From Odoribacter sp. AF15-53 (lineage in GTDB: Bacteria > Bacteroidota > Bacteroidia > Bacteroidales > Marinifilaceae), in the NCBI RefSeq assembly GCF_003479425.1, contig NZ_QUHC01000001.1:744001-808000 (forward strand): 64,000 bases of DNA, written 5' to 3'. The first letter of the stretch is position 1, and every line of letters starts with the position of its first letter. The translations under genes were made by a program, and so were the position numbers. Below, piece by piece: positions 32,695-41,268 of this stretch. Below the pieces are notes generated by a model that had not been told where the DNA came from, made no database searches, and saw only the letters and a program-made list of their open reading frames with translations.

Positions 32695-34890
32695 ATGTGG
32701 AGATTAGTATTGTTGTGTGTTGTAATTTTTGCAATTACAATAGGTAAAGTTCGTGCTGACGAGGGAATGTGGTTACCGATATTGTTGAAGAATCAGAAGT
32801 TCGCGGAGATGCGTAAGAAGGGTTTGAAGCTTTCGGCCGAGGAGATTTATAGTGTGAATCAGGCTTGTTTGAAAGATGCGGTGATCGGTTTGGTTACCGA
32901 AGGACCGGATAATTTAGCCAGTTTTTGTACGGCCAGTTTCGTGTCGGATCAAGGCTTATTGATCACGAATTTTCATTGTATCATGAGTTATATAGAGCGT
33001 TTCTCTACTCCGCAGAATGATTTTCTCAAATATGGGTATTGGGCGAGTCGACGGGAAGAGGAGAGTTTTTGCCGGGGGTTAATGGTGAAACAATTGGTTA
33101 GGATGGAGGACGTGACCGACAGGATGACGGAGGGGACGCAAGGTTTATCGGGAGAAGAATACGTGCGTAAGGTGAACGAGAACGGGAAGAAGTTGGCAGA
33201 GGAGGTGAAAAAAGAAAAAAATCTGGAAATGCGTGTGCAGAGTCTTTTTGCCAATAATCAATATGTCATGTCCGTGTACCGTTTGTTCAAGGATGTTCGG
33301 ATGGTGGCGGCTCCTCCTATGGCTATCAGTAAATTCGGGGGATTGAGCGATAATTGGGAATGGCCCAGACACACGGGGGATTTTGCTTTTTTACGGGTCT
33401 ACGTGAACGAGAATAATGAATCCCGTGCGTATAATCAGAAAAACGTGCCTTATAAGCCCACGAATTATTTGAAAATTTCATTAAAAGGGGTGAAAGAGGA
33501 TGATTTCGCTATGGTGTTGGGTTATCCGGCTTCTACCCGTCAATACGTGCCTTCTTTTGGTTTACAGGCGATTATTGAAGGTCAGAATGCGGCAAAAGTA
33601 AAGATTCGGGGGGAGAAACTGGCTATTTTGAAACAGGAAATGGAGGAACACCCGGAATTGCGATTGCGTTATTCAACCCGGTTGTCTTCTATTTCAAATA
33701 GTTATTTGAAATGGAAAGGGGAGATTCAGGGTGTACGACGTATGGGATTGATCGAAAAGAAAGAAGCAGAAGAACAGGCTTTTCAACAATGGGTTGAAGC
33801 TTCCCCGGAACGCAAGTCCGAATACGGGTCTGTGTTAAATGATATGCGGGAAGTTTACAAGGAATTGTCCGAATATAACCTGGCAAATGATTATTTTTCG
33901 GAAGCGGGATTGAACGGTGCCGAGATTGTTCCTTTTATCGGGAAGTTTGAAAAATTAGTTGCCATGTATAACGGGCGTAAACCGGTGAAAGAGGCCAGCC
34001 AGAAAAATGAATCCAAACGGTTAATCGGGTTGACCAAACAGTTTTTTGGAAACTGGTCGTACGAGATTGATCGTAAAACATTTCGTAATATGCTGGTGCG
34101 TTATTATGAAGGAATGCCGGCCAAGTTTCATGCAGAGGTGATGATCAAATATTTGCAGCAATATGACGGGGATGTGGAGAAGTTGTCGCAAGATATATTT
34201 GCCAAATCCATGTTCACGAAAGAGCGGGATTTATTGACTTTTTTGGAATCGGGTAAGGAAAATGGGGTGAAAGTGATCACGGAAGACCCGTTGTACCAGT
34301 TGGCTATTAGCTATTACCGGATTTACGTGGAGCGTATCGCTCGTCAACGAGGAGCGTGGCAGACGAAAATGGTGCCTTTGTACAAGAGTTTCCAGAAAGG
34401 AATGTTGGAAATGAACCGGGATAAAATGTTGTATCCGGATGCCAATGGTTCTTTACGCGTTGCTTACGGTAAAGTGTGTGGAGGGGAACCGGAAGACGGG
34501 TTATCATATCGGTATTACACGACGCTGGACGGGATGTATGATAAATATTTGAATCATCCGGAGGACGAGGAATACTACATGCCGAAGAAAATGCAGAAAT
34601 TATATCAATCCCGGGAGTTCGGACGATACGCGGATCACGAGGGCAAGTTAAGAATGTGTTTTATGACCGATATACATACTACCAGTGGAAATTCGGGGAG
34701 TCCGGTGGTAAATGCGAGGGGAGAACTGGTCGGTATTAATTTTGATCGTATCTGGCAAGGAGTCGCTTCCGATTACCAATATGATCCGGATATATGCCGG
34801 GGGATAGCGGTGGATATCCGGTATATTTTGTTTGTACTGGAAAAATACGCACCTTTCTCATACGTGTTTGATGAGATAAGTATAAAATAA
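32695..34890 (+). CDS. S46 family dipeptidyl-peptidase, DPP11-like
   Basis: 731 residues with a signal peptide (VLLCVVIFAITIGKVRA) ending before DEGMW, the usual mature start of this family. Catalytic His94 lies in TNFHC (TNHHC in most members) and Ser667 in SGNSGSPVV. Eighteen residues after the Ser is Arg685 (INFDRIW). In Porphyromonas DPP7/DPP11 this place is Gly673 or Arg673, and Arg gives preference for Asp/Glu at P1, so a DPP11-type activity is expected. It would release dipeptides from proteins or peptides in the periplasm, working after the metalloprotease. Confidence 0.93.
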   Translation: MWRLVLLCVVIFAITIGKVRADEGMWLPILLKNQKFAEMRKKGLKLSAEEIYSVNQACLKDAVIGLVTEGPDNLASFCTASFVSDQGLLITNFHCIMSYIERFSTPQNDFLKYGYWASRREEESFCRGLMVKQLVRMEDVTDRMTEGTQGLSGEEYVRKVNENGKKLAEEVKKEKNLEMRVQSLFANNQYVMSVYRLFKDVRMVAAPPMAISKFGGLSDNWEWPRHTGDFAFLRVYVNENNESRAYNQKNVPYKPTNYLKISLKGVKEDDFAMVLGYPASTRQYVPSFGLQAIIEGQNAAKVKIRGEKLAILKQEMEEHPELRLRYSTRLSSISNSYLKWKGEIQGVRRMGLIEKKEAEEQAFQQWVEASPERKSEYGSVLNDMREVYKELSEYNLANDYFSEAGLNGAEIVPFIGKFEKLVAMYNGRKPVKEASQKNESKRLIGLTKQFFGNWSYEIDRKTFRNMLVRYYEGMPAKFHAEVMIKYLQQYDGDVEKLSQDIFAKSMFTKERDLLTFLESGKENGVKVITEDPLYQLAISYYRIYVERIARQRGAWQTKMVPLYKSFQKGMLEMNRDKMLYPDANGSLRVAYGKVCGGEPEDGLSYRYYTTLDGMYDKYLNHPEDEEYYMPKKMQKLYQSREFGRYADHEGKLRMCFMTDIHTTSGNSGSPVVNARGELVGINFDRIWQGVASDYQYDPDICRGIAVDIRYILFVLEKYAPFSYVFDEISIK

Positions 34891-34900
34891 ACTTCTGGGT

Positions 34901-34920
34901 GAAAAACAGATTTGTTTTTC
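34901..34920 (+). terminator. Small stem-loop after the S46 peptidase gene
   Basis: GAAAAACA (34901-34908) pairs with TGTTTTTC (34913-34920) around a 4-base loop, 10 bases past the stop. AT-rich stem, no clean T-run after it, so a weak terminator at best. Confidence 0.4.
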
Positions 34921-34939
34921 TGAGATTTAGTATCTTTGG

Positions 34940-35155
34940 GGGTGTCTAACAAGTCCTGTTTTCTTTCAATAAACTCCTCCGACCTTCGGTCACCTCCTCT
35001 ATAAACGAGGCCACTGAAAAAGTCGGCATTGCGATAAACAACTACCCCCTCCGGCTCCCCCTTACACAGGGGGAGGGTTGATTACCAAGCGGTTTCCCCG
35101 CCTGTGTAAGGAGGGGTTAGGGGTGGTAGTTTGAAAGTAAACTTGTTAGACACCC
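34940..35155. mobile_element. MITE-like element with 15-bp terminal inverted repeats
   Basis: GGGTGTCTAACAAGT at 34940-34954 is the exact reverse complement of 35141-35155, giving a 216-base element with no coding frame. It carries inside it the palindromic repeat 35040-35131. A target-site duplication is not obvious. It fills the gap between the peptidase and the YdeI-like gene. Confidence 0.65.
35040..35131. repeat. Dispersed palindromic repeat (CTACCCCCTCC type)
   Basis: Arm 35040-35070 matches the reverse complement of 35101-35131 in 24 of 31 positions, with both ends (AACTACC and CTTACACAGG) perfect. The first arm recurs at 63971-64000 (27 of 30), so this is a family of repeats spread through the genome and independent of the 15-bp outer repeats. 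Confidence 0.75.
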
Positions 35156-35207
35156 TAGTGAAAACAACTTGTTACAAATTTATTGTCTTATCAGATTGCA
35201 TTAGTCT

Positions 35208-35765
35208 ATGGAAATAAAATATTTTGAAAACAGAAAAGATTGGCGAAAGTGGCTGGCTGATAACTTTGAGACTGCCAATGAAATCTGGTTTGTATTTCCC
35301 AATAAATCTTCAGGTAAAAAAAGTATTACATATAACGATGCTGTTGAAGAAGCCCTTTGTTTCGAGTGGATTGACAGTACAATAAAGTCGCTTGACAAAG
35401 AACATAAAATTCAGCATTTCACACCTAGAAACCCTAAAAGTACGTACTCGCAAGCTAACAAAGAAAGACTTAGGTGGTTATTGGATAATAAAATGATACA
35501 TCCTAAATTTGAGGATAAAATACGAAATGTTTTGTCTGATCCTTTTATTTTTCCCAATGATATACTTGACAGGTTAAAAGAAGATAAAATAATATGGAAA
35601 AATTATCAACGTTTTTCCGAGACGTATAAACGTATCCGTATTGCATATATTGAAGCCGCAAGGAAACGACCGGAAGAATTTGAAAAGCGATTAAACAACT
35701 TTATTAATAAAACGAAAGAAAATAAAATAATAACAGGATTTGGTGGAATTGAAAAATATTATTGA
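35208..35765 (+). CDS. YdeI/OmpD-associated family protein
   Basis: 185 residues, cytoplasmic, no signal. FENRKDWRKWLADNFETANEIWFVFPNK and CFEWIDSTIKSLDKEHKIQHFTPRNPKSTYS (two regions from ~6 and ~51) are the marks of the YdeI/OmdA family (bacteriocin-protection type). AT-rich, single gene between a MITE-like element and a sigma operon. Biochemical function in Bacteroidota is not known. Confidence 0.85.
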   Translation: MEIKYFENRKDWRKWLADNFETANEIWFVFPNKSSGKKSITYNDAVEEALCFEWIDSTIKSLDKEHKIQHFTPRNPKSTYSQANKERLRWLLDNKMIHPKFEDKIRNVLSDPFIFPNDILDRLKEDKIIWKNYQRFSETYKRIRIAYIEAARKRPEEFEKRLNNFINKTKENKIITGFGGIEKYY

Positions 35766-35864
35766 TCCAAATAAAATGTCTCGCGTCTAACTTGTGTCCT
35801 GCCTGCAAGCAAGTTAAAATCGGTAATTTGAATGAAAAGCAGGCTTGTTGGATACTCTTTTTTA

Positions 35865-35895
35865 TTTGGATTATCGATAAAAAAGTATAGTTTTG
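35865..35895 (+). promoter_or_regulatory. Promoter for the module C sigma gene
   Basis: TTTG at 35865-35868, exactly 19 bases, TAGTTTTG at 35888-35895; full consensus match, 45 bases before the ATG. Confidence 0.75.
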
Positions 35896-35940
35896 TGATT
35901 AGATACAAAAGTTTTATGACTAGGATGTAATATAGGATAG

Positions 35941-36501
35941 ATGTCGCAAGAAGACGAGTTTTTACAACGAATTCATTCCAAGTCGGTAACAGCTTTTCGG
36001 GAGTTGTTCCGTGAGTTTTACAATACATTGGTCCTTTTTTCCATGAATTACGTGGAACGACAAGAGGTGGCTGAAGATATTGTACAGGATTTGTTCGTGT
36101 CTATTTGGGAACGGGATACCCGGTATGCTTCTTATAATAGTTTCAAGAGTTTCCTTTATAATTCGGTTCGGAATGGCAGTATAAATTATTTGAGACATAA
36201 GATCGTGGAGGATAAATATGCAGCTTCTGTAATTCAGGAAGAGTCATCGGAGGAATATGATGACTTGCGAGTGATGGAGGATGAGTTGTATCGATTGTTG
36301 TTTAAAACCGTGGACGAGTTACCTGCCAGATGTAAAGAAATATTCCAGCTTCACATGGATGGAAAAAGCAATGACGAGATTGCTTCGTTATTGAATTTGT
36401 CGGTCATGACCGTGAAAACACAGAAAAAGCGGGCAATGCATTATATCCGGGAGCGTCTGGGTGGGATATATTTCGTGATGTTAGCTTTTCAAATGTTCTG
36501 A
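35941..36501 (+). CDS. ECF RNA polymerase sigma factor (module C)
   Basis: 186 residues. Region 2 at ~10-80 (FRELFREFYNTLVLFSMNYV, EDIVQDLFVSIWER) and region 4 at ~120-175 (LPARCKEIFQLHMDGKSNDE, helix-turn-helix ASLLNLSVMTVKTQKKRA). FecI-like, followed 83 bases later by its FecR, then a SusC with an STN domain: a complete surface-signalling set. Confidence 0.93.
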   Translation: MSQEDEFLQRIHSKSVTAFRELFREFYNTLVLFSMNYVERQEVAEDIVQDLFVSIWERDTRYASYNSFKSFLYNSVRNGSINYLRHKIVEDKYAASVIQEESSEEYDDLRVMEDELYRLLFKTVDELPARCKEIFQLHMDGKSNDEIASLLNLSVMTVKTQKKRAMHYIRERLGGIYFVMLAFQMF

Positions 36502-36584
36502 TTCGAATATTTTTTCAAAAAAAATCAATTTCTTGTACCTCTTTCGGGAGGCTTCCTTGTCTTAAGGTTATAAAACGAATAAAC

Positions 36585-37742
36585 ATGGATGATTATAAGT
36601 ATAAAATGATTCAATTAATGCATCTTTATTTGTCGGGAGCTATAACTGACGAGGAGAAGCAGGAATTGCAACAATGGTTGGATGCATCATTGAAAAACAA
36701 GGCTTTGTTTGATCGGGTGAAAAATAATCGGCATTTCGGATCAAAGTACAAGGCTTTTAAGAGTATAAATCATGATGCCGCTTTCGAACGTTTTGAGAAA
36801 CGGGTAGGAGTGAAATCTCACGTTAGATATAGTTGGTTAAAATACGCGGCTATATTTTTATTACCTTTAAGTTTAGGGGTATTTTTATTATTGAATACTA
36901 CTAAAACTGAAATTGAGGTTCCGATAATGGCAAAGATCGTGCCCGGTGAAGCAAAAGCAACTTTAGTTTTGGCAGATGGGCAGTTCGTGAATTTACAAAA
37001 GGATTCGGTTTGGGATATTACGGTAAGTCCGGGTGCGAGCGCAACGAGTTCCAGGCAAGGGATTGACTATTCGAAAGTGAATGTAAAGGAGAAAAGTGTA
37101 CGGTATAATACATTGAAGACTCCTCGCGGGGGAGAGTTTAATATCACGTTATCAGACGGGTCTGTCGTGCATCTGAATTCCGCGACAGAATTAAAATACC
37201 CGGTTGTGTTTGACGAGGAAAAACGGGAGGTTCACGTGTCGGGAGAGGCGTATTTCGAGGTGAAGAAAGAGGAGAAGCGCCCTTTCTACGTGGTTGTAGA
37301 TGGAATGAGAATCCGGGTGTACGGAACCTCGTTTAACGTGAATACCCAACGTGAGGGGGTTGTACAAACGGTGTTGGTGGAAGGACGTGTCGGAATTATG
37401 GCCGAGGGTATGGATGAAGAATGCCGTATGAGTCCCTCGCAATTGGCGGAATACAATAAAGAACGTTCTTTGATCGAGGTGAAAGAGGTTGACGTGGAAT
37501 CGTACGTGGCGTGGAAAGACGGGTTTTTCGTTTTCGAGGACGAGAGCCTTGAACAGATCATGAACACGCTATCATTATGGTATGATGTGGACGTGTTTTA
37601 CGTGAATCCACAGTTGAAAGGATTACATTTCACGGGACACATGCGACGTTATGATCAAATTGACAATATTTTAAAAGCTATCGGGAGTGCTGTCGGTGTG
37701 ACGTTCTCCGTGAAAGATAGGAGTATCTGGGTTTCAAAGTAA
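36585..37742 (+). CDS. FecR-family anti-sigma factor (module C)
   Basis: 385 residues: cytoplasmic part ~1-84, membrane segment ~85-103 (LKYAAIFLLPLSLGVFLLL), FecR domain (LKTPRGGEFNITLSDGSVVHLNSAT; VSGEAYFEV; VYGTSFNVNTQ) and C-terminal DUF4974-like part (SLEQIMNTLSLWYDVDVFY). It controls the sigma factor just upstream and reads the state of the SusC at 37855. Confidence 0.93.
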   Translation: MDDYKYKMIQLMHLYLSGAITDEEKQELQQWLDASLKNKALFDRVKNNRHFGSKYKAFKSINHDAAFERFEKRVGVKSHVRYSWLKYAAIFLLPLSLGVFLLLNTTKTEIEVPIMAKIVPGEAKATLVLADGQFVNLQKDSVWDITVSPGASATSSRQGIDYSKVNVKEKSVRYNTLKTPRGGEFNITLSDGSVVHLNSATELKYPVVFDEEKREVHVSGEAYFEVKKEEKRPFYVVVDGMRIRVYGTSFNVNTQREGVVQTVLVEGRVGIMAEGMDEECRMSPSQLAEYNKERSLIEVKEVDVESYVAWKDGFFVFEDESLEQIMNTLSLWYDVDVFYVNPQLKGLHFTGHMRRYDQIDNILKAIGSAVGVTFSVKDRSIWVSK

Positions 37743-37755
37743 TATAAAGAGGAAA

Positions 37756-37821
37756 ACCGGAAGGTGTTCGAGCATCCTCCGGTCTTACAAAGCAAATCGA
37801 TAAGAGATGTTCGAGCATCTC
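37756..37821 (+). promoter_or_regulatory. Two leader hairpins with the same loop before SusC C
   Basis: Hairpin 1 is 37756-37766 / 37773-37783 (ACCGGAAGGTG with CATCCTCCGGT, one mismatch and one G-U). Hairpin 2 is 37804-37809 / 37816-37821 (GAGATG with CATCTC). Both close on the same loop, TG-TTCGAG-CA. They occupy the fecR-susC gap; role in read-through or mRNA stability is inferred. Confidence 0.5.
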
Positions 37822-37854
37822 CTATCATTAATACTAATATTCAATTACAAAGTT

Positions 37855-40800
37855 ATGAAAAAAAATCGATTATGTAGCCATTGCCCTGGATCAGGGTGGC
37901 AAAAAAAATGGTTGATTATGAAATTATGTGTATTATTGATGTTCGTCTTTTCTTTTACGGTTGTGGCTAACACGCACGCCCAACAGGAAAAAGTGAACTT
38001 GGATTTGAAGAACGTGTCGATTAAAATGCTGTTTGGAAAGATTCAAAAACAAACGGCGTTGTCTTTCGTGTTCAACACGGAACTGACAAAAGATTTTGGG
38101 CGTATCTCCGTGAAAGCTGATAACGAGGCGGTCGAGAGCGTGTTGCGGCGAGTGCTGGCGAACACGGGGCTGACTTATCGCTTCGAGGGAGATATTATCG
38201 TGATTCGCCAACAGGAGTTATCCACGGCTCAGCAGGAAGCGAAGAAGGAGATCACGATCGTGGGGAAAGTGGTTGACGAGAAGAAAGAACCTATACCGGG
38301 CGTGACTATTTTGTTGAAGGGGACTTCTTTGGGGACTGCAACAAACGTGGACGGAAGTTACAAGTTGACGATTCCCGGTATGAAAGATGTGGTTTTGATA
38401 TTCTCGTTTGTTGGGATGGAGACCCAAGAAATCAAGTATGCGGGTACGGATACGATTAACGTGACTATGCGTTCGTTGACCGAGACGTTACAGGATGTGG
38501 TGGTAACGGGTATTTTCAAGAAGAACCGGGAGAGTTACACGGGAGCGGTTCGTGTGGTAACGGATAAGGAATTGAAAGACTTTAAAGGTCGTAATTTGAT
38601 TTCGACCCTGGCTAATATTGATCCGGCCTTTAACCTGATTGCAAATAATGATTTGGGCTCGAATCCGAACCGATTACCGGAAGTACAGATTCGTGGTGCG
38701 GCCAGTTTACCGAACGTGGGAGAATTACAGGATAATACAAGTGTAGATTTAAATACACCGTTGATAATTCTGGATGGTTTTGAGACCACGTTACAGCGTA
38801 TGATGGATTTGGATGAAAATGAAGTGGCGTCTATAACGATTTTGAAGGATGGTTCTGCAACAGCTCTTTACGGATCACGCGGTGCAAATGGGGTTATCGT
38901 GATTACCACGAGAGAACCGCAACCGGGTAAATTGAAGTTTTATTACAAAGGAGAAATGAATATAGAGACTCCCGATTTGAGTGATTATCACGTGTTGAAT
39001 TCACGGGATAAATTACGGTTGGAGGAGATTTCCGGGTATTATCATACCACGACTTTAGGACCGGATTGGGAAATTAAATTGAAAGAGTATTATAATGCTG
39101 TTTTAGCCCAAGTGGAGAGAGGAGTGAATACGGATTGGTTATCAATTCCTTTGCGTACGGGAGTCGGACATCGTCATAATTTAAGAATAGAGGGTGGGGA
39201 TACGAGTTTCAGGTACTCGCTTTCTTTGCAGTATAATTTGACTGAAGGGGTTATGAAGGATTCTAAACGGGAGAATTTTAACGGGGAAATTAATTTGTCA
39301 TATAAACACAATCATTTGATTTTTAGTAATCGTTTGTCAATTGGTTTGAATAAGGCTCAGGAATCACCATACGGGGCTTTTTCCGATTACGTGAAGTTGA
39401 ATCCGTACTGGGAACCTTATGATGAAGACGGAAAGGTGCGACGGTATTTTTCTCCTTACAATTGGGGATATTGGGCTGGTTCTTCGGGGGTGAACAGTGA
39501 AAAAGGTGTACCTAATCCGTTGTATGACGCTACGTTGAATACTTATGATAAGAGTAATTACACGAATATCACGAATAATTTCTCCATAGAGTGGACCCCG
39601 ATTCCGGAATTGACTCTTAATGGACGTGTGGGTATTTCGGGACAAACGGATGAGGGGGATATGTTTAAACCGTCAACGCATTCTAGTTTTGTTTCTTATA
39701 CCGGGGAAGATATTGCCCGCAAAGGAAGTTACCAATATAAAACAGGAAAAGATTTGAGATACGAGGCTAGTTTCACGGCGAATTTCAGAAAGTTGTTTGC
39801 CGATAAACATTTGGTGTATGCTGGGGTGAATGCGGAATTAAGCGAGTCGAACGGTCGGTCGTACACCTTTAATGTCGAGGGGTTCTCGGATGAGTCTCTG
39901 GATTTTTTGTCTATGGCTCTCCAGTACGAGAAAGATGGTAAACCCTCCGGTTCGGAATCAAAATCCAGAAGAATCGGTTTAGTGGGGAACGTGAATTACT
40001 CTTACGATAATCGTTATTATGTGGATTTTAGTCTTCGTACGGACGGTTCTTCCCAGTTCGGTTCTTCTAAGCGTTTTGCACTTTTCCCGGCTGTGGGTTT
40101 GGGTTGGAACTTGCATAATGAAAATTTCTTCCAAGATAATTTTTATATCAATAGACTGAAATTACGTGCTTCTTACGGGATTTCCGGTAGTCAGCAGTTT
40201 AGTTCTTATCAAGCGATGGAAACGTATTCTTATTACGTGGGTGATCGTTACAATATTTGGATGGGAGCTTACCAGATGGCTTTGGGGAATAAGAATTTGG
40301 AGTGGCAGACTGTCGATAAATATAATATTGGGTTTGAAGGCGGATTTTTGAATAATCGTGTGAGCATTGATATGGATGTTTATTTGGAGAAGACTCACGC
40401 TTTGTTGTCTTCTTTGGAATTGCCTTATTCGAATGGTTTTGATAGTTATACCGAGAATATTGGTGCTGTCGAAAATAAAGGATTTGAATTGAAGGCCAGT
40501 GTGTGGATGTTGCGGGATACGGAGCGGAGATTTTTATGGTCTGTTACGGGTAATCTAGCCTATAACAAGGATAAGATCACGAAATTGTCGGAAGCGATGA
40601 AGGCTGCAAATGAAAAGTTGGCGTCAATTGGAGGTTCTAATCCGAATCGGATATTGCGGGAAGGTGATTCGCAAAATGCAATTTATGCAGTTCCTTCTTT
40701 GGGAATCGATCCTAGTTCGGGAGAGGAAATTTATCTGAAAAAGAATGGAGAAGTAACAAAATTATGGAGTGCGGCAGATCGGGTAAATTGTGGTATTTCT

Positions 40801-41256
40801 AATCCGAAATATAGAGGGAATCTGAGTACAATGGTGCGTTACAAGGATCTTTCGTTGAATATGTCTTTCGGTTTCAACTGGGGAGGCCAGAAATATAACC
40901 AGACTTTGATAGACCGGGTTGAAAATGCTGATAAGAGGTATAACGTGGATGAGCGTGTGTTTAAAGATCGTTGGCAGAATCCGGGGGATAAAACTTTCTT
41001 TAAAGGGGTGAACGTGACTACTTCATCTAATTATTCTTCTCGTTTTGTGCAGGATGAAACTTCTTTCTGGTGTCAGAATATGAATCTGACTTATGAATTG
41101 AAAGATTGGAAATGGATGCGTCATATGGGTATATCGGTGATAAATGCAACGATTGGAACCGGAGAGTTGTTTTATCTGTCAACGATCAAGCGGGAGAGAG
41201 GGCTTTCTTATCCATTTTCAAGGCAGTATACCATGTCTTTGTCTGTAATGTTTTAA
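37855..41256 (+). CDS. SusC/RagA-family TonB-linked transporter with STN domain (module C)
   Basis: 1133 residues from ATG 37855; the frame is open to 37807 but that part runs through a leader hairpin. Signal region (LCVLLMFVFSFTVVANTHAQ), STN (~45-120, VSIKMLFGKIQKQTALSFVF), carboxypeptidase-like domain (~130-215, GKVVDEKKEPIPGVTILLKG), plug (QDVVVTGIFKKNRESYTGAV; VQIRGAASL; PLIILDGFET) and barrel ending SLSVMF. TonB channel of module C and, through STN, the likely signal giver to FecR. Confidence 0.95.
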   Translation: MKKNRLCSHCPGSGWQKKWLIMKLCVLLMFVFSFTVVANTHAQQEKVNLDLKNVSIKMLFGKIQKQTALSFVFNTELTKDFGRISVKADNEAVESVLRRVLANTGLTYRFEGDIIVIRQQELSTAQQEAKKEITIVGKVVDEKKEPIPGVTILLKGTSLGTATNVDGSYKLTIPGMKDVVLIFSFVGMETQEIKYAGTDTINVTMRSLTETLQDVVVTGIFKKNRESYTGAVRVVTDKELKDFKGRNLISTLANIDPAFNLIANNDLGSNPNRLPEVQIRGAASLPNVGELQDNTSVDLNTPLIILDGFETTLQRMMDLDENEVASITILKDGSATALYGSRGANGVIVITTREPQPGKLKFYYKGEMNIETPDLSDYHVLNSRDKLRLEEISGYYHTTTLGPDWEIKLKEYYNAVLAQVERGVNTDWLSIPLRTGVGHRHNLRIEGGDTSFRYSLSLQYNLTEGVMKDSKRENFNGEINLSYKHNHLIFSNRLSIGLNKAQESPYGAFSDYVKLNPYWEPYDEDGKVRRYFSPYNWGYWAGSSGVNSEKGVPNPLYDATLNTYDKSNYTNITNNFSIEWTPIPELTLNGRVGISGQTDEGDMFKPSTHSSFVSYTGEDIARKGSYQYKTGKDLRYEASFTANFRKLFADKHLVYAGVNAELSESNGRSYTFNVEGFSDESLDFLSMALQYEKDGKPSGSESKSRRIGLVGNVNYSYDNRYYVDFSLRTDGSSQFGSSKRFALFPAVGLGWNLHNENFFQDNFYINRLKLRASYGISGSQQFSSYQAMETYSYYVGDRYNIWMGAYQMALGNKNLEWQTVDKYNIGFEGGFLNNRVSIDMDVYLEKTHALLSSLELPYSNGFDSYTENIGAVENKGFELKASVWMLRDTERRFLWSVTGNLAYNKDKITKLSEAMKAANEKLASIGGSNPNRILREGDSQNAIYAVPSLGIDPSSGEEIYLKKNGEVTKLWSAADRVNCGISNPKYRGNLSTMVRYKDLSLNMSFGFNWGGQKYNQTLIDRVENADKRYNVDERVFKDRWQNPGDKTFFKGVNVTTSSNYSSRFVQDETSFWCQNMNLTYELKDWKWMRHMGISVINATIGTGELFYLSTIKRERGLSYPFSRQYTMSLSVMF

Positions 41257-41268
41257 AAAGGGAAAATT

